DNA from: Candidatus Melainabacteria bacterium
GTDB lineage: Bacteria > Cyanobacteriota > Vampirovibrionia > Obscuribacterales > Obscuribacteraceae
Direction of reading: 5' to 3'
DNA length: 64,000 nucleotides
Assembly (NCBI GenBank): GCA_017307165.1
Contig: JAFKGK010000007.1
Coordinates: 124,001-188,000 of the forward strand
In this document: one piece after another, positions 1 through 8,026 of the stretch
Position numbering within the stretch: the first letter of the stretch is position 1
Layout: every line of letters begins with the position of its first letter
Notes under the pieces: generated by a model
The model's input: only the letters and a program-made list of their open reading frames with translations
The model's database searches: none
Told to the model about the DNA's origin: nothing
Program-made: the position numbers and the translations under genes

Positions 1-2
1 TA

Positions 3-146
3 CCTTTGCCTACGACCGAGTCCCCCTTGCAAGAACAGGCACGACAACACCAGTACAGACAGAGGACGCAGCAGGCGGACGCCGAGCGCCGCAGACAGGC
101 GCAAGAGCGTGAACGCATCATTGAGCAGGGCGAGACGGGCTTTTAA
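3..146 (+). CDS. C-terminal tail of an unknown protein (cut by window start)
   Basis: An open frame enters from the left edge and stops at TAA 144-146. The 47 visible residues are rich in Gln, Arg and Glu (for example RRRQAQERERIIEQ), like the basic or coiled-coil tail of a longer protein. No domain is visible and I do not recognise it. It converges on the next gene, whose stop overlaps it by a few bases. Identity needs the upstream sequence. Confidence 0.45.
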   Translation, partial: PLPTTESPLQEQARQHQYRQRTQQADAERRRQAQERERIIEQGETGF

Positions 147-778
147 AATATCTTGATGCGATCAGGTTTGTAGTCGGCTGGTTTTATAAACAGGCCTGGC
201 TTGGGCTCGCGAGGGATGTATTTGCTCAGGATGTATTTTGAGTCCTGAGTGATGCTCACCATTAAAACTCCGGTGGAGGCATCAAACCAGGATTCGATTT
301 GTTTGGCATCCTCGACGGGAAATTGCGTCTTGTAGCCACGGCATTTGCGTCCATTGATGACACGCTCACCGAGATCTTGTGCCTTAGAAGAAACAAACAT
401 CTGTTCGTCGAAAGCGCCCAGGCCCATGGAAGTGAGGGGGCCTTCGTAGTATGTCTTTTTGTCATCTTTGAGAAAATATTTTTTGCCTGCGATAAAGTCC
501 ACGATCGTTACCGATTGTCCCTTTGACGTAGGCGAATTGGTCTCGATGCGCACCTGGCCCCGACCATTGCTATCGACTACTGCCAGGCCTTCGCCAGTCC
601 CTGTATCCTGCCTGTAGATGGCTTCGTAGGGTAGTTGAGGATAGCTGGTTTTGAGGTCTCGCTTAAAGGCGTCGTTATTTGCCGAGATCCGTGAAAACTG
701 CGAAAAGATGTAGAGGCCGATACAAAACAATAGCACCACAGCTAGTGGCGTATAGCGTCCCATGTCAAAGTCTTTCAT
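143..778 (-). CDS. Membrane-anchored hypothetical protein, LolA-like fold possible
   Basis: A 211-residue protein with one N-terminal membrane segment (about residues 11-27) and no cleavage site or lipobox, so probably an anchored periplasmic domain. The soluble part alternates short strands with turns (QSVTIVDFIAGKKYFLKDD, then VINGRKCRGYKTQ and SWFDASTGVLM). That order resembles LolA/DUF4412-type proteins, where a bound-substrate barrel ends in a conversion-of-units-like strand pair; the resemblance is by eye only. It overlaps the upstream gene's stop by 4 bases (start 778, upstream stop 775), so the two are co-translated. Function unknown. Confidence 0.6.
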   Translation of the reverse strand: MKDFDMGRYTPLAVVLLFCIGLYIFSQFSRISANNDAFKRDLKTSYPQLPYEAIYRQDTGTGEGLAVVDSNGRGQVRIETNSPTSKGQSVTIVDFIAGKKYFLKDDKKTYYEGPLTSMGLGAFDEQMFVSSKAQDLGERVINGRKCRGYKTQFPVEDAKQIESWFDASTGVLMVSITQDSKYILSKYIPREPKPGLFIKPADYKPDRIKIF

Positions 779-1425
779 TTTGTGCCTCCGGGATGCCAGA
801 TCTTGGACAGGGCTCTCTTGGTCCTGGGCTTGCTGCCATTGCCCGGCTCGATGGAGGCGACCAGGGCCTGCATTACGTTTTGATGCACGGTCGCAGGAGC
901 ATTGGTGGTCAAGGTGAGATTGAGTCGGAGCTTACGATTGAGGGGCAATAAGATCGTCTCAAATGTATAGCTGCCGTCCTCGCTGTCTGCTGTTGCTATG
1001 AGATGCCTGCAAGTGGTTTTTTGCTCGTGTATTAAAAGCTCGAGGTCTTCTTTTTTGATCTGCTTGTAGTTTTTGAGATTGTCGCTCATCTGTGCGACCA
1101 GATCTTGCTCTGCTTTTTGTAGATCGCCCGGGATCTCTGTGATCTTGATCGATGACTGAAACTGCGATTCGTCCTCGCTCTGCAGGCCGTCATTGGTATA
1201 GCCGGGCAGCACCACTACTTTCCAGTGCCTGGGCATGAGGTAGGTGAAATTGCCGGAAAAGTCGATGCGGCGATTTTGAGTAGATTGTTCGGGATTGGAT
1301 GTTGGCTGGCAATTAGCATTTTGTAAAAATAAAATGCTGAGGACCAATGCAGTAACAAGGGCGCCAATATTTTTGTTTGACTTGGTGAGAGCAGGGAGCA
1401 GCAAAATGGTTCTGGATGCTTTCAT
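775..1425 (-). CDS. Secreted hypothetical protein, PsbP/DUF1795-like
   Basis: A 216-residue protein with an N-terminal hydrophobic segment (about residues 20-38) ending near NANCQP, a likely signal peptide. The mature part (DFSGNFTYLMPRHWKVVV, then EIPGDLQKAEQDLVAQMSDN, ending NVMQALVASIEPG) has the order of small PsbP/Mog1-like domains: a strand with a WK motif, a helix, a sheet and a final helix. This is a fold guess. It is first in a two-gene minus-strand unit with the gene at 143-778 and is divergent from the ABC operon at 1584. Function unknown. Confidence 0.6.
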   Translation of the reverse strand: MKASRTILLLPALTKSNKNIGALVTALVLSILFLQNANCQPTSNPEQSTQNRRIDFSGNFTYLMPRHWKVVVLPGYTNDGLQSEDESQFQSSIKITEIPGDLQKAEQDLVAQMSDNLKNYKQIKKEDLELLIHEQKTTCRHLIATADSEDGSYTFETILLPLNRKLRLNLTLTTNAPATVHQNVMQALVASIEPGNGSKPRTKRALSKIWHPGGTK

Positions 1426-1583
1426 GTGTTTTTACCGATCGCATTATTTTCGACTGAAACCTTCGGTTTGGGAAGTGTGGTTTTTATCATTCTCAGGGTT
1501 TCTCCCGGATTATTTTGTTAATAGCAGTGGAATACTTGATATGGAGCCTCTTTGCATTTTTTACATGACATAGGGTATGCGTA

Positions 1584-2576
1584 ATGCCAGAAACAGAGGC
1601 TCTACAGGAGTCTACGGATCTTTTGACTCTTTCTCCTCTTGCGCCTGTCCAGGGCATTGTCGTGACTGATCTGGTCAAGACCTACAAGGGCGGCAAAAAG
1701 AGGGCACTCAATGGTTTGAGCCTTTCGGTCGCTCCTGGCGAGGCAGTTGGTCTAGTCGGACCCAATGGAGCCGGCAAGACGACTTTTTTGAGCTGCTTGA
1801 TGGGATTTTTGCGTTATGACTCGGGCAATATCGAGATCGATGGTCTACCTCCCGACTGCCTCGAGGCCCGACGCCTGGTTGGCTACCTGCCCGAGCGCTT
1901 GACTTTTGACCGCTGGATGACCGGTCGAGATTATATGCATTATCACCACGAGCTGGCAGGGATGCCTGAGAGTGTCCGCAAGTATGAGTGCGAGGAGCTC
2001 TTGCGTCGAGTAGAGTTGGACGCTGCGGCCTGGGGACAAGCAGTCAAAAAGTATTCGCGTGGTATGTTGCAGCGTCTAGGCTTTGCTCAAGCGCTCTTGA
2101 GCAAACCAAAGTATCTTTTGCTCGATGAGCCGGCATCCGGCATGGACCCGGGCGGAGTATTGGTTGTACGCAATCTGCTAAAAGAGCTCCGCAAAGAGGG
2201 ATTGACCATTATCCTCAACTCGCACCAGCTCGACCAAATCGAAAAAGTATGCGATAGAGTGATCATGATCGAGGCTGGAGCAGCCAAGCCCATTGATACT
2301 GCTAGCGATAGCGCCGTCGACACTACCTTTGATTTTTGCATTAAATGGCTTAATGGCAGCCACGACGGGCACAGGGCCGAGGACCTTGGTGCTTTGGTGC
2401 AGCGGCATGTGATCGCAATCAAAGACCTCAATGATGGTCAAGCCATCTTGACCTTGCACTCTGATCGCGAAGCCGCCACTATACTCAAGATGATGGTGCA
2501 GTCTGGTTTCGAGGTGCACAATCTTTCTTTGCTGGAGACCAGACTCGAAAAATTGTTTGCTAAAAAATCATCATGA
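1584..2576 (+). CDS. ABC transporter ATP-binding protein (ABC-2 exporter type)
   Basis: A 330-residue ATPase that should power the permease encoded next. Visible motifs are Walker A GPNGAGKT (about 59-66), the signature YSRGMLQ (about 157-163, the LSGGQ variant usual in ABC-2 exporters), Walker B YLLLDEP (about 177-183) and the H-loop His near 214 in NSHQL. About 20 extra residues precede the domain, and a C-terminal extension of about 90 residues follows, as in CcmA/NatA-type ATPases. First gene of a five-gene plus-strand operon ending at 6333; the permease starts 27 bases downstream. The substrate cannot be read from the sequence. Confidence 0.95.
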   Translation: MPETEALQESTDLLTLSPLAPVQGIVVTDLVKTYKGGKKRALNGLSLSVAPGEAVGLVGPNGAGKTTFLSCLMGFLRYDSGNIEIDGLPPDCLEARRLVGYLPERLTFDRWMTGRDYMHYHHELAGMPESVRKYECEELLRRVELDAAAWGQAVKKYSRGMLQRLGFAQALLSKPKYLLLDEPASGMDPGGVLVVRNLLKELRKEGLTIILNSHQLDQIEKVCDRVIMIEAGAAKPIDTASDSAVDTTFDFCIKWLNGSHDGHRAEDLGALVQRHVIAIKDLNDGQAILTLHSDREAATILKMMVQSGFEVHNLSLLETRLEKLFAKKSS

Positions 2577-2603
2577 GGGCCCGAGCAAAATGAGGCTAAT
2601 TAT

Positions 2604-3389
2604 ATGAATAAAGCAATATGCGCCACCACATGGCGAGAGTTTAAGGCAAATAAGGTGCGATGCTCCATACTCACACTGCTCGTGCTCTTGCCTCTGGCTT
2701 TTTATACATTGATCAGACTCAACTGGGAGTACTCCTTACAGGTCGATATGCTCACGCCGCCCATCATCGCCCTGGCCTATACTTTATTGTGGTCGGTCGG
2801 AGTGATCGGACGCGAAGTGCAAAACGGCACCATCGGCCTGGTTTTTACCCGACCGATCACCATCGCCAACTACGTCACCAGCAAGTGGTTTGCAGTATCT
2901 TTTGCCGCCGCTATCTGCTCGGTCCAGGCTGGCGTGATCGAGCATCTCATCAGTTCTTTTTACAACCCATCGCTCTTGTTTTCGCTCGAGTTTTTTAGCA
3001 ATTGCTGCGAGCGGGTCTTTATCTGTTTTGGCTTTGCGGCGGTGATGGTGGTGCTATCCAGCCTGGTCTCCGGTCTCAAGGACATCGCCGTCCTGGCTGG
3101 CTTTGGTCTCTTGTGGGGCATCACCGCCATCGTCGGAGGCATGTTGCGCTCCGACCTCGGGCATTTCAACCAGTATGCCAATATCATCTATCCTCTCAAA
3201 GGCCTGGTAGACCTCTTCAATGCAGTGATGCTGCAGGTCTTTTTCCCCAGCCTCTCTATAGAGCCCATTCTCGACCTCAATTTTCTCTATCTGCCTGCGA
3301 TTCTCAATTATGGTGCGCTGGTGACTTGTTGTCTGGCATCCAGCATCTTTCTCCTCAACCGCAAGGAGTTTTCTTATGCAGCAGATTAG
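2604..3389 (+). CDS. ABC-2 type permease
   Basis: A 261-residue integral membrane protein with about six hydrophobic segments, typical of ABC-2 permeases. The cytoplasmic stretch GREVQNGTIGLVFTRPITIANYVTSKW matches the family's coupling region (E..GT....TRPI....Y...K). Its start is preceded by a GAGGCTAATT leader that recurs almost identically before the fourth operon gene (4609), suggesting a shared ribosome-binding design. The stop lies inside the next gene (14-base overlap). With the ATPase at 1584 it should form the exporter; cargo unknown. Confidence 0.9.
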   Translation: MNKAICATTWREFKANKVRCSILTLLVLLPLAFYTLIRLNWEYSLQVDMLTPPIIALAYTLLWSVGVIGREVQNGTIGLVFTRPITIANYVTSKWFAVSFAAAICSVQAGVIEHLISSFYNPSLLFSLEFFSNCCERVFICFGFAAVMVVLSSLVSGLKDIAVLAGFGLLWGITAIVGGMLRSDLGHFNQYANIIYPLKGLVDLFNAVMLQVFFPSLSIEPILDLNFLYLPAILNYGALVTCCLASSIFLLNRKEFSYAAD

Positions 3390-4596
3390 CAAGGGTGCTG
3401 CCAGCACTGGCAGTGGTACCAGACAATACGTGAGCATGCGCCGACAGCCTCTCTGGCTCTATCGCTCAGCCTGCTTGCTGCTCGCTCTCTCTGGCGTCAT
3501 GATGATCTTTGAGCGCGTCAATGCCAGGGCTTATTACGATACCCTCAAGCTCATGCTCGGACCCGATCTGATCAAGTGGGTGCCGATCAAGGACGCTGCC
3601 GCAAAGGCCAGGGCTGACAAAAAGCCTGTCTTGCTGGTTAATATGGTACGCAACGATTATTACAGCAATCGCGCCGAGTCGTCCGTCCTGAGAGACCGTC
3701 ACAACGCCGATATCATCAATCAGCATTATGTGCCGGTGCTCGTCGATGGCGATATATCCAATGCCGCGTCCATGTCTCCGATCATGGATCAGGCGCCGTT
3801 TACGAGCGAATACAATCGGGGTTTTGGCATGGTCGCCGTACCCTACAAGCTCATCGGCTCCAATTATAGTGACGTCATGTCCACCGACAATACCGATGAT
3901 TTGTCGAGGCTAGATGCAGAGAGCAATAACGAGCGCTACAACAATTATTATGATTACGGATCCGGTGCCAATCTCGCACCGGTCAGCCGCAATCTACAGG
4001 GCTACAACTGGGGTGGCCGCGAAAAACGCATCGCCAGATATTTTCCTGCTCTCTACTGGTTCGAGACCAATGGAGACGTGACAAACTTTCTCGATCGTGC
4101 CTACAAGTGGCATATCGGCAAGCCATATCGCGGCACCATCAGATGGCAGCCAGAGACCGCACAAATAGATCCCGCCAGGCCGAGGCTCCTGACCTTTGCC
4201 ATGGATTGCGGCTCCGAGAGCGATCAGTTGCGCAATCTACTCTTTAGAGACGAAAACGCGACCTTCGTCAACAAAAAGTTTGAGCCTGTGCTCTATGACG
4301 TCAAGCGCGAAAACGAGGAGCTCAAAATCACTCACATAGCCGAGCGCACCAAAGGCGATCATATCGATCTGCGCAAGGCCTACAAGATCAAGCAATTGCC
4401 AGCCATGGTGATCGTCTGGCCCTCTGGCCAATCGAGAGTGGTGTATTGCGAGCGCGGGGTCTACAATATCAAGGAGGATCTGACCCAGGCTCTCCAAGAA
4501 GGCCCCCTGTGGGAGACCAGCGAGGATCCCGATACGGTCAAGTGCTCGCATGACAGACTGTGCCGTATCAAAGGGCACAATCACTTTTCTAGATAA
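3376..4596 (+). CDS. Membrane-anchored protein with two thioredoxin-fold domains lacking CxxC
   Basis: A 406-residue protein with one N-terminal membrane segment (about 30-46) and a large, probably periplasmic, soluble part. Region 1 (about 65-120) has the order of Thioredoxin_7/DUF255 domains: DKKPVLLVNMV, a variable loop where CxxC normally sits, then INQHYVPVLVDGD. Region 2 (about 270-370) repeats the pattern: LLTFAMDCGSES, FVNKKFEPVLYDV, then YKIKQLPAMVIVWPSG with the cis-Pro-like LPA. Neither has CxxC; only one Cys remains in region 2, so thiol-disulfide activity is unlikely and a binding or chaperone role is my inference. It overlaps the permease gene and sits in the exporter operon. 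The fold assignment is from pattern only. Confidence 0.65.
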   Translation: MQQISKGAASTGSGTRQYVSMRRQPLWLYRSACLLLALSGVMMIFERVNARAYYDTLKLMLGPDLIKWVPIKDAAAKARADKKPVLLVNMVRNDYYSNRAESSVLRDRHNADIINQHYVPVLVDGDISNAASMSPIMDQAPFTSEYNRGFGMVAVPYKLIGSNYSDVMSTDNTDDLSRLDAESNNERYNNYYDYGSGANLAPVSRNLQGYNWGGREKRIARYFPALYWFETNGDVTNFLDRAYKWHIGKPYRGTIRWQPETAQIDPARPRLLTFAMDCGSESDQLRNLLFRDENATFVNKKFEPVLYDVKRENEELKITHIAERTKGDHIDLRKAYKIKQLPAMVIVWPSGQSRVVYCERGVYNIKEDLTQALQEGPLWETSEDPDTVKCSHDRLCRIKGHNHFSR

Positions 4597-4608
4597 AATG
4601 GAGGCTAA

Positions 4609-5082
4609 TTGGATCAGCAAGACCAAAAGCAAAAGCTTTTAGGCCGTATCATGAGCGCACTCACCTGGTTTAACTGGGTCGCCGCGCTGACCGTAGTAAA
4701 TGCCCTGATGGCAGTTTTTGATATCGATATGTCGCTGGCCTTTGGCCTGACATCCGTGAGCCTTGTGGAGGCTATATTGATGCAGGTGCATCAAGCCACC
4801 AAACTCAGTATCAACGATGCAGTCATCGTATTTGTCTATGCAGCCATCTCCGCTGGCATATTTTATGGACTTGGACGAGCAGCCGGTGCGGGTCGCATTT
4901 GGCCTATAGTGCTTGCGCTTGTCTTGTATAGCGGCGACACCTTACTGACGCTTTTGGCTCAGATGTGGATCGGTCTGGCTTGCCATGCCTATGTCACCTA
5001 TCGATTTGTCGATGCCGTCATCGCCAATATCAAGCTCGCGCGCCTGCTCAAAACTGAGAGTGCGCAGGAGGTTGCAGGCTAG
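4609..5082 (+). CDS. Small integral membrane protein, unknown
   Basis: A 157-residue protein starting at TTG, chosen because GGAGG (4599-4603) lies at good spacing and the same GAGGCTAATT leader precedes gene two of the operon. About four hydrophobic segments (residues 20-36, 38-55, 67-87, 96-120) and a short basic C-terminal tail. Its stop abuts the ATG of the next gene, so the two are probably translated together. No family recognised; position suggests an accessory membrane subunit of the exporter. Confidence 0.7.
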   Translation: MDQQDQKQKLLGRIMSALTWFNWVAALTVVNALMAVFDIDMSLAFGLTSVSLVEAILMQVHQATKLSINDAVIVFVYAAISAGIFYGLGRAAGAGRIWPIVLALVLYSGDTLLTLLAQMWIGLACHAYVTYRFVDAVIANIKLARLLKTESAQEVAG

Positions 5083-6333
5083 ATGCTTTCCACTACTCAC
5101 ACTACTCTTGATATCGATGGCTCTCGTTTGCATGTACCGCAGGGCTTCAACTATAGTTGCTCCGGCTGTGGCCGCTGCTGCAAGGGCGTAGCGGTGCCAA
5201 TGACTCAGGAGGATTACGAGCGCGTCTCGGCGATAGACTGGAGCAAGGATGAGGCTACGGCAGGTTTTGATTGGGAGAGGCAATTTAGGCAGCTAGGTAA
5301 AAAAGAAAACGACTCGACTACCTATACTCATGCTATCCGACCAACCGACACAGGCCACTGTCCTTTTCTCATCAACAATCTCTGCCATATCCACGCCAAG
5401 TATGGCGAGCATGTAAAGCCTCTGATCTGCGGTCTCTTTCCTTATTCTTTCAACCGTACACCATCTGGTGTCTATCTCACCGTGAGCTTTCGCAGCAATG
5501 CCGTGCTTGCTAATACGGGGACGCCCCTGGCCGAGCAGCCGGACACCTTAGCCGAAAAATTGCGCGTGTATGAAACACTCTACAATGCCCGATCGACCAT
5601 CTGGGATCAGTGCAAGCTGACTGTCGACAAGCCTATCATTTGGGACGACTATCTCAAGCTCGAAGAGCGCTTGATCGGTGCGATCGTAAAGCCCGATGCA
5701 AAAATCAAGCAGATCTTTGAGGATTGCATAGCAATTTTATTTGCCGAGCTAGGGAGACCCCTGCCGGCTAGTAATAATGGTGACTTTTTTGCAAAAGCCG
5801 GTGCCATGCCAATCAAGGGTGCCGACAAAAAGTTTTTGAGTCAGCTCTATGAGCTCTATTATCCGAGCGATCCGCGCATGGTCAATCGCGACGTGATCTT
5901 CAACGGTATTTCTTTCGCTCTGGGGCTGGCTTTCAAAGGGCCAAAGTTTCGCTATATCAACAAATCTTACTCTTTTGAGACACTGATGGCGGTGCCCTGG
6001 CCCGAGGATAGAGAGATCAACGACCTGCTCGTGAGATTTTTGTATTCGCGTGTTTTTGGCAAGTGGTACTTTGGTGGCGGCTTCGCACAGCTCAGTGTCA
6101 TATCAGGCTTTCACCATTTGCTTCTTTCTTTCATCTTGATCCGCCTGCACGCTACAGCGTCAGCTCTCTATCGTGGGGAGCCAAAAGCAAGTATGCTCGA
6201 CGTGATGACCTCGGTCAGACAGATCGAAGAAAAAATAAGCGTCGCCGAGCTGGATGGCTACAGCGCTGCTCTGTGGGAGTTGATGCTCTTTAGCCCCGGG
6301 CGTATGGCAAGACTATTGCAAAAGGCATTTTAG
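5083..6333 (+). CDS. YkgJ-family cysteine-cluster protein (CxxCxxCC)
   Basis: A 416-residue protein with the YkgJ/FliB-type metal or Fe-S cluster signature. CSGCGRCC supplies Cys 26, 29, 32 and 33; CPFL.....C (Cys 93, 101) and LICGLFPYSF (Cys 116) supply the second set. Small YkgJ proteins are about 100-150 residues; this one has a long helical C-terminal part (about 150-416) of unknown role, a length closer to flagellin lysine-N-methylase (FliB) relatives, so protein methylation is one possibility. Last gene of the 1584-6333 operon. Linkage to an exporter and a thioredoxin-fold protein suggests handling of a metal or a modified exported substrate; that is inference. Confidence 0.8.
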   Translation: MLSTTHTTLDIDGSRLHVPQGFNYSCSGCGRCCKGVAVPMTQEDYERVSAIDWSKDEATAGFDWERQFRQLGKKENDSTTYTHAIRPTDTGHCPFLINNLCHIHAKYGEHVKPLICGLFPYSFNRTPSGVYLTVSFRSNAVLANTGTPLAEQPDTLAEKLRVYETLYNARSTIWDQCKLTVDKPIIWDDYLKLEERLIGAIVKPDAKIKQIFEDCIAILFAELGRPLPASNNGDFFAKAGAMPIKGADKKFLSQLYELYYPSDPRMVNRDVIFNGISFALGLAFKGPKFRYINKSYSFETLMAVPWPEDREINDLLVRFLYSRVFGKWYFGGGFAQLSVISGFHHLLLSFILIRLHATASALYRGEPKASMLDVMTSVRQIEEKISVAELDGYSAALWELMLFSPGRMARLLQKAF

Positions 6334-6349
6334 ATCTGTATCTGATGCA

Positions 6350-6397
6350 AAAATGGCTCTATTATAAAATGACTCTATTACAAAATGGCTCTATTTG
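6350..6397. repeat. Three tandem 16-bp repeats between convergent genes
   Basis: Three adjacent 16-base units at 6350-6365, 6366-6381 and 6382-6397, consensus AAAATGGCTCTATTAT; the middle copy has an A for G and the last bases drift. The third unit supplies the stop codon of the convergent crotonase gene (6391). No stable hairpin is visible, so this is a simple local duplication rather than a terminator. Confidence 0.8.
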
Positions 6398-7194
6398 CCC
6401 TTGTATTGAGGGGGGCGTTTTTCGACGAAGGCTTTGACGCCTTCTTCAAAGTCTTCGGAGCGGCCGGCTATCTCTTGCAAGGTCGCTTCGTACTCGAGCA
6501 GCTCCTCCAGATCGTCAAAAATGGCCTTGTTGATTGCGCGCTTTGTGAGAGCAAAAGCCTTGGTCGGGCCCTGGGCCAGGCGCTCGGCGAGTGCTGTAGC
6601 TGTGGTCATCAGATCGGCTTCGTCTACGACCTTGTTGATCACGCCGAGATCAAAAGCCTCTTGTGCAGTCAACTTGTCGGCGCTGAGCATGAGATCAAAG
6701 GCCTTGGTGGCGCCGATCAGGCGGGGCAATATAAAAGTCGCGCCTGAGTCGGGAATGAGGCCGACTTTTGTAAAGGACTGGATAAAGGCAACCTTGTCGG
6801 TAATGATGCGAAAATCGCAGGCAAAGGCAAGCGAGGCACCGGCACCGGCAGCGACACCATTGACGGCAGCGATGATGGGTTTTTCCATGCGGCGCAGCTT
6901 GGTGACGATTGGATTGTACCGACGTCGGATAGAATCACCGAGCGAGGGTTTTTGGCCCATCTCCTGAGCAATGGAGCGGCTCTGTAGATCTTGTCCGGCA
7001 CAAAAACCGCGTCCGGAGCCGGTCAGGATGATGGCTTTGACTTCTTTGTCTTTTTCCATTTCTTTCAATGCATCTTGCAATTGAAAGGACAGCTCGTCGT
7101 TGAAGCTATTGAGCTTGTCTGGACGATTGAGAGTGATTATGCCTACACCGTTCTTTTTTTCGGTGAGCAAGATTTTGTCGTTGATCTGAGACAT
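6391..7194 (-). CDS. paaG: Crotonase, PaaG-like (ring-epoxide isomerase type)
   Basis: A 267-residue enoyl-CoA hydratase/isomerase family protein. GRGFCAGQDL and KVGLIPDSGATFILPR closely match PaaG, which in aerobic phenylacetate breakdown converts the ring-1,2-epoxide of phenylacetyl-CoA to an oxepin-CoA. Asp in PDSG takes the place of the second hydratase Glu, as in PaaG-type isomerases. I place the start at the ATG giving MSQINDK because AAGGA lies six bases upstream; a longer in-frame start 30 bases earlier would overlap the upstream gene. Last of four co-directional genes after paaK. Family is certain; the exact PaaG role is likely but unproven because no epoxidase gene is in the window. 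Confidence 0.85.
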   Translation of the reverse strand: MSQINDKILLTEKKNGVGIITLNRPDKLNSFNDELSFQLQDALKEMEKDKEVKAIILTGSGRGFCAGQDLQSRSIAQEMGQKPSLGDSIRRRYNPIVTKLRRMEKPIIAAVNGVAAGAGASLAFACDFRIITDKVAFIQSFTKVGLIPDSGATFILPRLIGATKAFDLMLSADKLTAQEAFDLGVINKVVDEADLMTTATALAERLAQGPTKAFALTKRAINKAIFDDLEELLEYEATLQEIAGRSEDFEEGVKAFVEKRPPQYKGK

Positions 7195-7210
7195 TTTTTT
7201 TCCTTGTGTT

Positions 7211-8026
7211 TTAACGACCGACAAACTTGGCTTTGCGTTTTTCCATAAAGGCCTTCATGCCTTCTTTCTGGTCTTCGCTGCTAAAGAGCATGTAAAAGTT
7301 TTTGCGCTCAAAGCGCAGTCCATCGTCGAGCGAACCATCGAAGGCCTTGAGGATGGCTTCTTTTGCAAGCTGGGTGGCGACTGGGGACTTGGATGCTATC
7401 TGGATGGCTAGATTCTTTGCTTCTTCGAGATAGAGCTCAACCGGCACTACTTTATTGACCAGACCAGCTTGGAGAGCCTCGTTAGCAGTCATTGGGCGAC
7501 CAGTAAGGATGATCTCCATGGCCTTGTACTTACCCAGGGCATGGGTCAATCTTTGCGTGCCGCCTGCACCAGGGATGACACCGATGTTTACTTCGGGTTG
7601 TCCAAATTGTGCAGTTTCTGAAGCCACGATCATGTCACACATCATCATCAACTCGCAGCCACCACCAAGAGCAAAGCCGGAGACAGCTGCGACGATTGGT
7701 TTTTTGACTGCCTTGACGCGATCCCAGGTTGCAAAATTGTCCTTGGACATGATCGACACGGTGGTCTCGTCAGCCATCTCCTTGATATCGGCACCAGCGG
7801 CGAAGGCACGCTCGCTGCCGGAGAGGACGATGGCTCTGACTGTGTCGTCCTTGTCAAAAGCTTGCATTGCTTCGACGAGTTCTTGCATCAGGTGGTTGTT
7901 GAGCGCATTGAGAGCACTGGGGCGATTGAGCGCGACCAGGCCGATATAGATGCCAGAGCCGGGGCTAGTTTCTTGCTTTTCTACCAGGATATTTGTATAG
8001 GTCATGGTCGTAGTCGTCATCCTCAT
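7211..8026 (-). CDS. Enoyl-CoA hydratase (PaaF/FadB-like crotonase)
   Basis: A 271-residue crotonase with both glutamates expected of a true hydratase: GGGCELMM and GQPEVNIGVIPGAGGTQRL. The oxyanion-hole segment is FAAGADIKEM. Such enzymes add water to trans-2-enoyl-CoA in beta-oxidation and in the lower phenylacetate pathway (PaaF). The start codon overlaps the previous gene's stop as ATGA (8023-8026), which fixes the start and indicates translational coupling. The C-terminus FMEKRKAKFVGR is typical of this subgroup. PaaF or a general short-chain hydratase would both fit. Confidence 0.85.
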   Translation of the reverse strand: MRMTTTTMTYTNILVEKQETSPGSGIYIGLVALNRPSALNALNNHLMQELVEAMQAFDKDDTVRAIVLSGSERAFAAGADIKEMADETTVSIMSKDNFATWDRVKAVKKPIVAAVSGFALGGGCELMMMCDMIVASETAQFGQPEVNIGVIPGAGGTQRLTHALGKYKAMEIILTGRPMTANEALQAGLVNKVVPVELYLEEAKNLAIQIASKSPVATQLAKEAILKAFDGSLDDGLRFERKNFYMLFSSEDQKEGMKAFMEKRKAKFVGR

